Origin: Camellia lanceoleosa
Lineage: Eukaryota; Streptophyta; Magnoliopsida; Ericales; Theaceae
Length of the DNA stretch: 64,000 bases
Assembly (NCBI GenBank): GCA_025200525.1
Contig: CM045762.1
Span: forward strand, 126,609,752 to 126,673,751
Direction of reading: 5' to 3'
This document shows, piece after piece, positions 22,937 to 42,648 of the stretch. The translations under genes were made by a program, and so were the position numbers. Every line of letters begins with the position of its first letter. The stretch's first letter is position 1. A model generated the notes under the pieces. The model saw only the letters and a program-made list of their open reading frames with translations. It made no database searches and had not been told where the DNA came from.

Positions 22937-25779
22937 AATTCTCTTTCTCTCTTGCAATTTCATAGCTTTTTGTAAGCTTTTGCCTGTATATTCTAAACCA
23001 AACCTTGCCATCTTTGAGTTAAGGTACCTTTGAGCCTAGTTTGAGCTCTTGAGGGTGTGTTTGCCTTGATTTGTTGCCTAGAATTGGTTCTCATCTTCAA
23101 GAGGTATAAAGCTTTGCTTCTTTTCTTGCTTTATTTACTCTTTTTTCTACTATTTTTCCTCTGTTCTTGGATTGTATAAACTCTGTATTTTTGGGCTGGA
23201 ACTTGTGGTTTTAGGCCAATAAGGGTTGAGGGGCGGTTCACCCTTCTTTACACCTTGCTTTAAAAGCCTTTACCCTTGTGTTTTCCACAGTTACACTATC
23301 TTTTTCTGAGCTTTTAAACACTGATTTTCAAAGTTATTTCAGTGGCCAAAATGTTGTTTTGAAGTCCAAAATTGGAGGGGTTAGCCTTCCCTCCTTATGT
23401 CTTGCTTACTAGTCTAGTATGTTCTATGTTTTAGCTTAGTGTTCTAGCTATTTTTATTTTAATTTCAGCATGTCTTAGGACTTATTTAGCACTTTTTTAG
23501 GACTATTTTTAAGTGTTCATTGCATTTGAGCCTTGTATTTGTATGTTTGTAGTGCAATTGTCCTCGTAGGGTTGGTGGTTTAGGCCTTAGCCACCATCCT
23601 ATTTGAGTTAATAGCATTTATTGCATGCTTTCCTTACTTGTGATCATCTTTAATCACCTCTGCAACCTCCCTCCTTTCTTGGCTTTTTCTTTGCTTTGCA
23701 TTGCTTTGAGAGTTGTTTCAAACCTATTGTTCTTTTAAGCTTGAGATTGAGGTTGTCATGCTTAATGGTTTAATCTCTTTTAGGGGTTCATTATCAACAG
23801 CGTGACATCTCTCTTATGCCTTAAGCCAACTCTTGGTTTGACACTTCTATCCTTAGAGAACTTAAACTCACTTTTGGACTTCATCGATTAAAAAATTGAA
23901 AGGTAACTAAAATGAAGTAATAAAATTGGTGACTAAAAAAGGGCAAGATAATAATTTGGTTTGGGTTCAATCAGACGTTAATTGAACCCTTGAGTCTTGA
24001 GTCGTTTCATACTCATGAGTGATGCAAACAACTCAAGATTTATTGTCAACTACTTCCCTTGATCTTTCATGATAGGGAGGTGGTTTTGAGAGTCTTGTTT
24101 TGTTGCATTCATTGAACTTACACATTTTTGTTGAAGCCATCATGCAATGAAATTGCATCCATTGATGGTTTGTGAATCAAATTTGTCACTCCTTTGAGTT
24201 TGTTGTTTGATGAAAATGAGGGGTGAGTTGTGCAAACAAGCCTTGAGAATACCCTGTGCTTGCTCTGTTTGCTCTCTGCGATAGGAAGACCCGAGCTCTG
24301 ATGGCCGACAGGCCATCATTAGTGGACGGCAGTTCATCACTTCTAGCATGGCGGCCACCTGTGCAAAATCCAATAGTGTACTTTTGAAGCAGAACAAAAT
24401 TGGTCTTGAGGTGGAAAACAGTATAAGTGTTCTACTATGCAACAGAGGTATTTGGCAACAGAACAGTGGCCTTCTTCAAGTAGAAACGCATTCATGCATG
24501 AACCCTCCCTCGATCCTCGAGATCCGTGAAGTGATGTTAATATTGATGTTGTGGCTTTGTAATAGTTAATTTGTTTCGTATTGTACTTATTTAATTAACT
24601 AGAGTAGTTAACTAATTATTTTATTCAGTTTGTAATAATTAGTTAAGTAGTTTAGCTAAATTATTCATTTGGGTTTGTAACAGTTAATTAATTAGCTTAG
24701 CTTTAATTAGTTAGCTAGTTTATTCATTCGGACCCTCCTATGTGAGGGCGCAATGTTGTAATAACGTGTATGTTTTCCAACCCCACGTCTTTCTCCCTTT
24801 TATTTACCTGCTTATAATGGTTAGTATAGGGCATCATGTTTTGTTTAGCATCTCTCATGCCTTGCATTCACTTGTCTTACATGTATCAAGGCTCGGTTCA
24901 TTATGCTAACTTGCATTGTTAGTTTAATACTTTTTTGAATACGTGCTTAGACTGCATGCTATTTAATTTATTCATATGCTATATTAGTAGCCGAGCCTAG
25001 TAATTACATATCGCATGTGTTACATTAGTCATATTACATAGTTAGGATCATGCATTATTCTAACTTTTTCATCTTTTTGGCTTAGAGTACTAGGTGAGCC
25101 TTTACTTGCTTTAGCATATCGCATGCATGTGATTGTTGCCATGTCTAGCATGCTTGCCATGAGGCTAAATGCTTAAATGATAAACTGTTTGAATGCTTGT
25201 GGATGAAGGCTAATTGCTTGAATTGGAATAATTTGAGTAATGTTCATATGCAATCACTTTTTTAAGTGGTATATATTCGAAACAATTTTCAAACAAATAT
25301 GAATCAAATGTTCCAATTTTTGCAAATTAGTCTATATATACCTTGTGTGAACGTCACATAGTAAGTTAGCCTAATAAATCGGAACAAGAGCATATAATGT
25401 AGATAAGATTCATATCCTAATTAGTAGAGGCCGATCTTTGATCGAGCGAGCGGGGGCACTCAATTCATGACCTTCCCATCTCGTACCTAAGTTCTCGAGC
25501 CGAGACAATCTTGGTGATGATGGACACGTAGCCTTTGGCACGAGTCATGGGTTTCCTAAATTTTTCAAAAATATTTAGGTGGCGACTCTATATCTGGCAA
25601 AGCAGTCCATTCTTGGCATTTTGATTCAAAATCGATTTTTCAAAAAATTTGTCGGATTTGGACTCTTTGGCGTTTATCTATTTCATATTGCATTTGTGAG
25701 ATTAGATTCAAAACTGTGAAAGTCCAATACTGTAGGGCTTATTCGTCTTCCGAAAGGGAATACAAAAAATCGAGTTACA
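22524..25779 (+). mobile_element. Solo LTR B, TGTAGACACC family
   Basis: It begins TGTAGACACTCC at 22524 and ends GAGTTACA at 25779. The flanks actgc (22519-22523) and acttc (25780-25784) are a 5-bp TSD with one mismatch. Excising it restores the RT reading KTA-FITP of the host element. It carries the family TATA box (22848-22856), a CT microsatellite right after it (22903-22935), TTAATTAGCT-type repeats (24570-24725) and TGGCGACTCT at 25580-25589. It has no coding capacity. Confidence 0.87.
22848..22856 (+). promoter_or_regulatory. LTR TATA box (solo LTR B)
   Basis: TATATATAA lies about 325 bp from the LTR start and is followed by a CT-rich tract. Equivalent TATA-like runs occur at about 14282-14291 (minus, copy A), 48837-48846 (copy C) and 49751-49758 (copy D). 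The conserved spacing suggests the retroelement Pol II promoter. Confidence 0.5.
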
Positions 25780-26711
25780 ACTTCATTTATCACCCCAAAA
25801 GGGTTGTACTGCTATAGAGTGATACCTTGCGGGTTGAAAAATGTAGGAGCAACCTACCAAAGGTTAGTCATCAAGATGTTTAGACATCTGATCGGCAAGA
25901 TAGTAGAAGTGTACATTGATGACATGGTCGTGAAGACCAAAGAACCTGGGAATCATCTAGCCGACTTGAAAGCAGTTTTTGATATCCTGAGAATATATCA
26001 ACTCCGACTTAATGCTTCAAAATGCGCATTTGGAGTCAAGTCTAGTAAATTTCTAGGATACTTGGTCACCAGAAGGGCATTGAAGCAAGCCCAGATCAAA
26101 TCAAGGCCATCATTGACTTGAAAAGCCCGACATCTGCAAAACAAGTGCAGATGTTGACTGGAAGGACCGCAGCCCTAAACGGGTTTATCAGCCAAAGTTC
26201 TGATAAGTATAAACCATTTTTTAGTTTGTTAAAGAAGGCCACATATTTTTTGTGGACAGAGGAGTGCGAAGTCGCCTTGGCCGACTTAAAAAGTACCTAA
26301 TAACAGCTCCAGTTCTGTCAAATCCAATTCCTGGAGAGGAATTGTTCCTATACTTGGCAGTTTCAGGGCACGCAATGAGTGCAGTGATAATCAAAGAAGA
26401 GAAAGGAGAAAAATGGCAGTATACTATGTGAGTAAAACCCTAACAAGTGCAGAGACCATGTACTTACCCCTGGAAAAGTTGACACTAGCCTTGATGATGG
26501 CTTCGAAAAAACTAAATCACTACTTCTAAGCCCACAAGATTGTGGTACTAACTGAGCATCCTTTGAAATCCCTGTTGTAGCAAGGAGATCTAACAGACAG
26601 GTTAGCCAGATAGGCAATAGTGTTGGGCCAATATGACTTGGAATTAAGGCCCAGAACAGCAATTAAAGGCCAGATTCTGGCCAACTTTGTGGCTAAGTTC
26701 ACCTCTGGTGC
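25780..26711 (+). pseudogene. Tat-like RT C-terminal part and RNase H
   Basis: It resumes with FITPKGLYCYRVIPCGLKNV and the intact catalytic box YIDDMVVK (about 25914-25937), then SKFLGYLVTRR, LTGRTAALNGFISQSSDKYK and FFSLLKKA. RNase H follows (GEELFLYLAVSGHAMSAVI, then YLPLEKLTLALMMASKKL), and the end reads GQILANFVAKFTSGARI. Stops at 26298, 26430 and 26528 break it. The frame runs straight into 3' LTR sequence at 26711, with no integrase. Confidence 0.82.
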
Positions 26712-27134
26712 CAGAATCCAAGATGAGCGGATAAGGGACAAGAGTCCTAGAATAGAAGAGGATCTCAGTTGGAATAAAGATAAAGCTCTTATGGAGTTTA
26801 TCGCAATCTATTTAAGAGTCTAGGATAAACATTGAGCCAGAGTTCACTGAAGTGAGGCTTCTACAAGAATCAGGTCAGTGCTAGCTATAAAAGCAGGGCA
26901 CCCCCGTAGGTCTCAGATGGGTGATATATTGTGAGCAGTAAGTTCTTTCTTGTGAGTTAAGCACAATTTACTATCTTTGAGAGATATTTCGATTACTAAC
27001 TTGATCGTCGAAGTGTTCGGGTGATCGAACCACCGGATTCTTATCTTTACGTGCGTTTGGGCCTAATCTATTATGCGGTGCTCTCGGCAAATTAAGTTTC
27101 CGTTTGGTTGTATGGTCAGAAATCAACACCCACA
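26711..27134 (+). repeat. Truncated 3' LTR of the Tat-like element
   Basis: It matches 5' LTR positions 19168-19598 with scattered substitutions and ends CACCCACA at 27134, followed by the TSD aaaat. The first 127 bp of the LTR are absent. Confidence 0.87.
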
Positions 27135-27717
27135 AAAATATATGTCTAATTATCTAACTGGCCTCAAAATTTATCTGTAATGGGCACTTGTGCGAGCCCA
27201 TTTCACTAGTATTGTCTAGATCTTGTTTTTTTGTTAGCCATCTCATCAAAATTATATTTTGAGTGCGATCCAATTTCAAAACAAATTTTGAATAATAAAA
27301 GTCATTGTAAATTGGCTTTAAAATTTTGTATCTTTTGACATTTTGAATGATGTCAAAATATTAAATTCATGAACGATGAAGTTGTTCATCAATTTTAGCC
27401 ATGTTTTTCTTAAGAACGGAATAGACTATCAAATGACTTTCATCATTCTTTGACAAAAAGGATTGATTTTCTATTTTAGCTATTACTGGCTTTAAAAATC
27501 CTCTATAGTCATGTTATCTTCATATCTTGACTCTCTAAAATAAGTGTATCAACCTCTTGAGCCACATTAGTTTCATACCTTGCTCCTTATAAATAAGTGT
27601 TTGCATTTCTTGATCCATTGATGAAATTACTTCATCAATTTTGGTTTGGCCTTAATTTGTTGAAAGGCATTCATCAATCATGCTTTGTTAACCCAATTAA
27701 TAGTCGTCAGTATTCTT

Positions 27718-28793
27718 TAGGGATGGTAATTTGAACCCAGCCCGATGGGGACTTGACTCCCCAACCTCGATTTAAGAGGTTTTTTCCTGAAAAATATCCC
27801 CAACGGAGCGGGGATGGTATTCAAAAATCAATCCCCAATTAGTTTCGGGCTAGGGACGGGGATAAGTGTCCCAGCCCCATACCCGGCCCATCCCCGTTTG
27901 TCCCTGAAGTGAAATTACTAGTTTGCCCCTATATATATACATATGTAAACTAAACCCTCATCTTCATTTCAGTTCTGTCTTCCTCTGTGTCTCTCTCTTC
28001 CCTCTACTCTCTCTCTCACTCTCACACCTCTCCTCCTCCTCAGCGCCACCACCACTGTCCGCGACACCGATCGTCCTTCTTCATCATCCGTCGCCTCTGT
28101 CGTTGTAGTCACAGCCACCTATCGCCTCCGATCGTCCTCCTTCATTGTCCATCGCCACTGTCCGCGACGCTGATCATCCTCCTTCGTCCACCATCGCCTC
28201 CTCCGATCTCCTCCGTCCTCCATCGTCGCCAATAGTCCACTCACTCTCTTTTTCTCTCTCTCTATGTGACACAGATACACAGATTTCAGATTTGTTTGTG
28301 TATGTATGTATACATGTATTTGTTTGTGTATCTGTCCATTTTTATTTTTTTTTTGTTAGTGGATCTATTGATGATGCCGATCGTCCACTCTCTCTCTCTC
28401 TCTGACACAGATGCACAGATCTCAGATTTGTTTGTGTATGTATGTATACATGTATGTCTATGTGTATCTGTCCATTTTTTTTTTCAGTTTATGATCTGTT
28501 GATGATTTTGTTGATATGTTGATGTTGAAAATGAAACAATTGGGGATGATGATAATGATGTTGTTGTTGTTGTTGTTGTTGTTGATGATGTTGTTGATGG
28601 TGTTGTTGAAACAGATTTGGGCTGGGAAATTTCCGGGGTTGGGAAAACCCGATCCCCAATAGAGGGGCGGGGATGGGGACGATGATAGGTTCCCTGTCAG
28701 GGATTGGGGCAGGGGCTAGGGAGATTTTCACAATCGAGGATCGGAGACGGGAAGTGTGATCCCCGGCTCCACCCCGGCCAGTTGCCATTCCTA
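27718..28793. mobile_element. Non-autonomous hAT element
   Basis: Termini TAGGGATGG...CCATTCCTA are imperfect inverted repeats, and the flanks are a perfect 8-bp TSD, GTATTCTT (27710-27717 and 28794-28801), both hAT hallmarks. Subterminal GGGGACGGGG / CCCCGTCCCC-type blocks lie inside each end. It contains a CT-rich tract, a 135-bp direct repeat (GACACAGATRCACAG at 28267 and 28402) and a (TTG)n microsatellite near 28560-28583. There is no transposase. Confidence 0.9.
28229..28490. repeat. 135-bp direct repeat inside the hAT element
   Basis: Two copies of a unit contain a CT run, GACACAGATRCACAGAT and TTGTTTGTGTATGTATG, and end TGTATCTGTCCATTTTT. Confidence 0.85.
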
Positions 28794-29027
28794 GTATTCT
28801 TTCCCTTGGAGGCTTGACAAAGCCTGCTTAATCTGGGTTAAAATTAGTTGTACTAGAAAGCTATTTAATTGGCCTACATTTGCAACATCCTGGCCATTTG
28901 CTTGGCTTAATTTTTGCCCAGCCACTGAATGGCCCTCTGCAAAATCCTCTATAATCTCCATGCCTTTTTGTTTGTTTCTTCTTTGTCTTATCTCCAAATT
29001 AGACCGGTTCACTAGGTGCACCAATTT

Positions 29028-29328
29028 ATGTTAATAAAATTTTTCTGTAAATAGTTTAGAAATTTGATAAACAAAAACAGTTAGATTATGGTAAGAAAGC
29101 AGATGTGACAATAGATAGTTTTGCTAACTTTTAAGTCAAATTTGATTTTGTCATTTTTTGGCAAGGTATTTGGCTCACTCTTAGAGAAGTGAATTTGTAA
29201 ACTCAAGACATTTTTTTTTTTGCTTCGGCAAGGCATTTGTCACAATCATTCGAGTTGCTCTTAGATTGTTTGTTTTTGCTTTTATAGCTTGTCCCATGTC
29301 AAAAACCTCATAGAAAAGAGTTGACTTA
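29028..29328. other. AT-rich non-coding sequence
   Basis: This may be LTR remnant of the element at 27140-29027, but I could not align it to the 1712-2321 LTR. No gene was seen. Confidence 0.4.
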
Positions 29329-29510
29329 GGCCAAGTTTGGGAAGATTAAATAAGTATATTTTTTGACTTTTTATAAAATATGAATTGGATTTGGGTTGGG
29401 TTTGAAGTGATGTGTTAGAGAGATGATGTGACTTAAATAAGATGATATGACTTAAATAGAATAGTAATTTTTTGACTTTTTAGATTATTTTGAAGATGTC
29501 AAACTTGGCC
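29329..29510. mobile_element. MITE, Harbinger-like
   Basis: The ends are inverted repeats (GGCCAAGTTTGGGAAGAT and the complement of GATGTCAAACTTGGCC). They are flanked by a 3-bp TSD, TTA (29326-29328 and 29511-29513), giving a 182-bp non-coding element. Confidence 0.8.
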
Positions 29511-29590
29511 TTAATAAACATCCGTATAGAATATTTTATTAAATAAAAATTAAGGAAAAGGTGCCAGCGTGTATGCAAGCATAAAATTGA

Positions 29591-29829
29591 GGTCTCGTTT
29601 GGCAACAGGCCGGTTTAGTTAATAAGCCAAAATGTTATTAAAAAAGTCAAAAAGTCAACAAGCCAACAACCTATATCAAAAAGTCAAAAATTCTCTTTTC
29701 TTTCTACTTTTTTGCACATCTTTTCGTAAAAAGTCAAAAAGCCATTCTAAACGTACTAATTTTTTTTAGCTCATATTTTAACTAAATAGCCAAAAAAATT
29801 ACTAAATTAACATGTTCCCAAACAAGGCC
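29591..29829. mobile_element. MITE, Harbinger-like
   Basis: The ends GGTCTCGTTTGGCAACA and the complement of TGTTCCCAAACAAGGCC form inverted repeats. The 3-bp flank TGA occurs on both sides (29588-29590 and 29830-29832). The element is 239 bp and AT-rich inside. Confidence 0.75.
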
Positions 29830-30155
29830 TGAATTTATTTTTATGGGATACATTGAGTTTCAAGTGATAAATTGGGTTGGGTTATTAAACTTCATTTTCA
29901 CTTGTTTTTATAATTATTATTGCTCAACCTGCAATTGTTAGCTTCTAAATTTACTCGCCATATTCCTTTTTCTTTTTTCTTTTTTTCTTTTTTTTGAACT
30001 ATAAGATTTACAAATTAAATGAACGTATTTAAAAGCTCCTCTCAACATAAATAGTAAAGAGATTTGGAGTTTAAAGACTAGTGCACTGATAAGCTGTATT
30101 GATCAATGTTGGTGGATTGCATCTGCCATTTTTCACACACAAAGTTCAGTTGTCT

Positions 30156-30171
30156 CTTTATTTATTTATTT
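30156..30171 (-). terminator. Candidate poly(A) signals of the reductase gene
   Basis: Overlapping AATAAA words on the minus strand lie about 450 nt past the stop codon. This is a weak inference, because AATAAA is common in AT-rich DNA. Confidence 0.3.
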
Positions 30172-30510
30172 ATCTGCAGAAACATCAAAATTCAAGAATT
30201 GAATTCTACTAGAAAAGAAGGGGAAAAAACAAAAAAGATCAAATAGGGCTCAATATCATTGATAAAATTGTTTTACTTTAAGACTTGCAATGTTATTTAT
30301 AATAAAAGAAAACCTAATCTAAATAAGAAACAACTTATTATACTAATTCTTTGATACATAAGAAAATAATGGAAGAAAACATAAAATTATCAAAAACCAC
30401 AAATTTGAGTTAAGTCTATATTTAATAAATAGAAAGTTCAAGAAAAGTGTCATAATAAGCATAATAAATTGTAAACCCAAAACAGAATTCCCAACTGTCA
30501 CCACAGTGTA

Positions 30511-30586
30511 CAACCATGCTATGCAAGAAAAGAGAGCATTATTCACCGGCAACACAACCGACCTGCTTACCAACAATTTTTCCAGT
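30511..30586 (-). pseudogene. Degenerate duplicate of the reductase C-terminus
   Basis: The minus strand reads YTGKIVGKQVGCVAGE then stop, a divergent copy of the last codons of the real gene ([14 protein letters not shown] then stop at 30614). The following 3' sequence (CATAGCATGGTTGTAC versus CATAGCATAGTTGTAC) is duplicated too. The copy sits directly downstream of the true stop, in the 3' UTR or just beyond. Confidence 0.75.
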
Positions 30587-30613
30587 GTACAACTATGCTA
30601 TGCAAGAATAACA

Positions 30614-38540
<7,927 letters not shown>

Positions 38541-39444
38541 TTGCTAAGTGTGTTAGACATTAGATCTAAGTTTTGATTTTTGTTGGTTATAAGAACGCAT
38601 ACATGATGGGAAGGAGGCAAAACCCTAAAAATTTCTCTTATTTTTTTCTCTGAAAGTTCTTGTTAGGGGAGAGAAAGAGGGAGATGGTGATGGTTCCCAC
38701 ACCTCTACGATCTCTCTCTTCTCTCATTTGTCCTTCCTTTGATCTTTCTCTAATGTTTGCCTCATCAGTCCAATCCTCACAGCTTTACATTCTCTACTCT
38801 CAAGCTCAAAACTTTAAGATCTGGTTTAAAATCTTTTCATAGTCTGAAAATCAACGTTGAATAATATGTTTGTTTCACACTAGGTAAATTACCTTAACTT
38901 CAATGTTATATTTTGACCAGCGAATGTGGGATCTTCAAATTTCAAGTTGAAAGCTGTAGAGTAGTGTAGTTTTGGATGAGTTCAGTAGCTACTTGGATAC
39001 GGTGTTTTTTTTGTATGATTTTTTTTTTATTTTAATTTTTAGTTTGTTGATGTAATAATCCTTTCGGTGTGGAGGTTTGTTTCCTCTCTTTGTGTCTTTT
39101 GTCCTCATCTATGGAGGCTTGGACCCTTCATTCTATGAAAGTTGTTTGTCTCTTTTTGAGATTTCTTAATACTGCTGTGTCGAATTGATCTAATTTTTTT
39201 TATCTATTTTACAATGAAGATTTTCTTCTTGATTAAAAAAAAAAAACAAAAAAAAAAACAAAGAACACACACTTGACAGTTCCTAGTTGGCAATTTTAAG
39301 GGCATACGGTTCATAAATCCAATTCTCAATTTTGTTTGGTCAAAAGTCCAACCGCTATTTGTCCAAAAGGATAAGGTTAGATAAAAGGACCAAAATACCC
39401 GTATTAATATCATACACACGACAGATCCTATCTTTCATTTCCAA

Positions 39445-39490
<46 letters not shown>

Positions 39491-39619
39491 GCTTTCTTTT
39501 TCTGCCGCGTCATTTCTTCTCCTCCGTTGCGCTCCTCCGTCGGTGTCATTTCTTCTCCACCGTTACGCTCCTCCGTCGGTGTTCTACCATTAACAAATCT
39601 AAGCTCCTCTATCTGTCTA

Positions 39620-39655
<36 letters not shown>

Positions 39656-40129
39656 AAACATTCATAGTCGTCGTTCTGGTTAGGGTTTGTGTTTTATCTG
39701 TATTTACACAAGAGTCATGAACTCCATGCTCTACAAGTCGAAACTACTTTATTTATTCAGCGATCTAGGGTTTCTCTACAAATTCTCTATGTGTGTGTGC
39801 GTGTGTATTTTCAATTTGAGATTGTTTTAATTTGCTTGGATTAAATCTAATTGAATTTCATAGTGCTTAAATCTGATATCTATGTGGCTGACGATCTCAG
39901 ATCTATGGTTGGTGAATCTGTTAGATTTTTAACAAATAGCAGGAATTTTGTTGAATTTGAACATAGATCCAACATAGATTAGTAAGATTTTTTTTTTTAT
40001 TTTTTTGATTGAGTTTCTTATTGTTGATTATCTGTATATCTAAATTTTTTTTTCTTTTGTCGTTGTTGTTATTGTTGCTGCTGCTACTGATGATGATGAT
40101 GAAACCGATTGCTACAAATTATATGTTCA
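38541..40129. other. Non-coding region with microsatellites and a 36-bp duplication
   Basis: It contains CT runs at 39449-39487 and 39624-39653 and a tandem 36-bp duplication at 39509-39582 (GTCATTTCTTCTCC start, CTCCGTCGGT end). A poly-A run near 39235-39262 follows a T-rich stretch. No gene was recognised. Confidence 0.5.
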
Positions 40130-40626
40130 AAATTTAAACAGATGATGAAACAAATTACAACAAATTATCTATTCAAAATTTAAATAGATAATAGGATAGA
40201 TCTATTTAAATAATAAAATTTGGACAAAAAGGATAATAAAATTGAACAAATAATAAAATTTGGACAGATATTTGAACAGATAAAGGGAAACTCTTTCTCT
40301 CTCTCTCTCTCTCTCTCTCTGTATTCCTCTGCGCGCGCGCGTGCGTGTTTGAATTCAATAAAATTCAAGAATTTGATGAAATTAAGGTTTGGAATTAGGG
40401 TTTGATGAAATTTGATTTGATTTATTCTGCAGAAATGGCTCAAATCTAGATCTGGATTCCTAGAAATGTCCAGATCTGGATTTGGATCTGGGTTTGGCTA
40501 AGATTTGTTGAAAAATAGATAGAAAAAATTAAACAGGTTAAGGTTTGGGGAAGATGAGATTAGAATTTTTTTTTTTTGTTATATCACAATTTAAACAGAT
40601 AAAAATAAAAAATTAAACAAATAGAA
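40130..40626. repeat. Degenerate AACAGATA/AATAGATA-rich tract, left part
   Basis: Words such as TTTAAACAGATGA, TTTAAATAGATAATA, TTTGGACAGATA and TTTGAACAGATAA recur roughly every 20-40 bp. The tract also contains CT and GC/GT microsatellites (40293-40320 and 40331-40346). The same words continue after the solo LTR, at 42654-42840. Confidence 0.6.
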
Positions 40627-42648
40627 TATAACGATTTTGGTTTCAACCTGACCTTTTTTAATTGCTTTGGATTCAAGAACCCGCGTATTTGATTGTTGTT
40701 CAACTCATTTCCATCTTGCTGTTTATTGAGTTTGGCTCTTGGAAGTTTTGGTTGTATTTGAAACAGGTTAGGAGGTTAGTTTTCAAAGAGTTGTTGCCCA
40801 AATTTCTACTTGTTCGCTCGAGCGACCATTCTTGCGCTCGAGCGATCTTTTACAGTCTGCAAAACTACTGAGAGTTTGTATTTTTCGCTTGAGTGATCTT
40901 TTTTGTGCTCGAGCGAACTTTTACAAGTCTGAACTACTAGAAAGGGGTCATTGTGCACTTGAGCGGTGGTTTTGGTCACTCCAACGATACCACTTATTGT
41001 ATCTGTCGCTCAAGCAACCATTTCTTTGCTCGAGCGGTGTGTATATATCAGTCTGAGAGAAAGACCTTTTTGCTCATTCTTTCATCTCTCTATCCCCCTA
41101 AACCTTACAGCACCCTAGATCTACTTCCTCTCTCTCTCTCTAGTTCTTGAACTTTTATCCCAAATACTCTCAATCCGTGCATTTCCTCACCTTACTCTTT
41201 TGGAGAAAAACGTTGAGTACGACAAGGGTTTCGTTTTGATCAAAGCATCTAGCATTTTCGATACTGCCATGTTCTGCTCGTCTTTCTTTCGTGTCTTCTT
41301 CTTTGAGGTAGGGATTTCTTTGACTATTTTCATGAGTTTTAGCTTAATTATTTGTCTTTTCAAAAAGGGTTATGTGTTTGGGAGATTTTGGTAAAACGTA
41401 GGGTTTGGTTTGAAATCGAAAGAGGGGTTTTCCAAATTGATTCTTGAAAATGGTTGTAGAAATATAGTTGTGGATGGGTTGTATTGAAATGGTGGAAAGC
41501 TTTTCTCAAAATTGATTTTTGGAAAGAAAATGGGGTTTTTGTCCTAATTTTGGATAATTGAAATTATAAAAAGGATATAGAAAAATGATGTTTGATATTG
41601 TGAAATTAGAATAATGATAATGTTGATGATGATAGTGGAGTTAGATATATATTATCACTCCCATAAGAATTGATGAAAATGTACCTTGTGATTTGAATTT
41701 ATCTACTGTTTAAAAATATCTGTTTTGGGCTATCAGTAGAGGATAGTCTTGAATGTTATAGCCATTGCATGGGAATTAGGTTGAATTGAAACTAATTTCT
41801 CATCCATTGTGGATTGAGCAACATTATACATTGAATATTGTAAATGTAACAGTTTTTAAGAAAAATGAGTGAATACCGTGGTGAATCTGGTTAACAGGTG
41901 TAGTTGTGGTTTGGTTATGTTGGCTTGTGTGTCCTTGGTGAAAGTCCATAAACCTGCGCGGTTAAGTGTCAATCCTTCTAGTTTGTACCGGTAAAATGGC
42001 TTTGGTAGTGCTTGTATAGCCTATTTACACACGTACCTAAAGATTCCCAGTGTATTGTTTCTACTATCTTGTTCTTTTGTATAAAATGATTGTTTTTCAT
42101 GAATTAATCTTTAATCTGGCATTGCATAGTTTTGAGATAGAAAATGGAAAATGTTTGGAAAATGGCATGCATTGTGCATTCACCTTATGATTTTGCTACG
42201 ATTTATATACTGTGTTAAAATATCTCTATTGGGCTTTGGCTCACCCTATGTAGGAAACAACTTTCAGGTGCTGATGATATGCCTCTGCCAAAGACGTAGC
42301 TTGGGAGGACTCGGAGCTTACGGCTTATTTTTGGTTATGGTTTGGTGTAACTATTTGTTTAAGCCTTGGGCTTTATTTGTATTGAGTTGAAACTCATTTT
42401 GTTGTAACCAAGTACTGTCTTGGAAAGTTGTAAGCCATTAGGACATTTCTTTATTTGATATTAATTTCCTTTCTATTCCTATAGTGATGTTATATGCTAT
42501 AGATTCAAAATCTAGGATTATAAATGTATATTGTATATGTCACATTTTGTAATGATCAAAGATAAAATGAATGGAAGATATCAAATTATTGATCAATTGA
42601 CTTACTATTATGAGTTGAGTTTTATGTTAATTATTTTGGGGCGTGACA
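40627..42648 (+). mobile_element. Solo LTR (TGGTATCAG-PBS Gypsy family)
   Basis: A perfect 5-bp TSD, TAGAA (40622-40626 and 42649-42653), flanks a 2,022-bp sequence that starts TATAACGATT and ends GGGGCGTGACA. No PBS or coding region follows. It has the U3 CGCTCGAGCG words (40810-41040) and the TGGGCTTTGGCTCACCCTATG block (42228-42250) shared with the LTR at 5086-6600. Confidence 0.88.

Larger units (their letters stand above)
19041..27134 (+). mobile_element. Tat-like Ty3/Gypsy element, internally deleted and split by a solo LTR
   Basis: The element is flanked by a perfect 5-bp TSD aaaat (19036-19040 and 27135-27139). It runs LTR, PBS, gag, protease, RT, RNase H, then directly into a truncated 3' LTR. 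Integrase, PPT and the first 127 bp of the 3' LTR are missing. The junction lies at the shared word CCAGAATCC (26711-26719 in pol/3' LTR, 19168-19176 in the 5' LTR). The insertion at 22524-25779 (solo LTR B) splits RT. Many stops show age. Confidence 0.88.
27140..29027 (-). mobile_element. Remnant of a non-autonomous LTR element (relative of the one at 1-2321)
   Basis: Blocks at 27230-27690 match 880-1370 in the same order and orientation, including the GACATTTTGAA..GATGTCAAA and CTTGACTCTCTAAAAT segments. On the minus strand, TTGGTGCACCTAGTGAAC next to TATTAACA (about 29005-29030) resembles the PBS/LTR junction of the first element. A minus-strand frame at 28791-29024 is the likely start of its gag-like ORF. 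The hAT element at 27718-28793 is inserted within it. LTR limits were not resolved. Confidence 0.6.

Noticed and set aside
27923..28235. Ser-rich frames in the hAT element as transposase
   Set aside because: They translate CT-rich low-complexity DNA and have no hAT dimerisation or zinc-finger motif.
38541..39262. LINE or SINE insertion ending in the poly-A run near 39235
   Set aside because: There is no reverse transcriptase remnant, no Pol III box and no target-site duplication that I could see.
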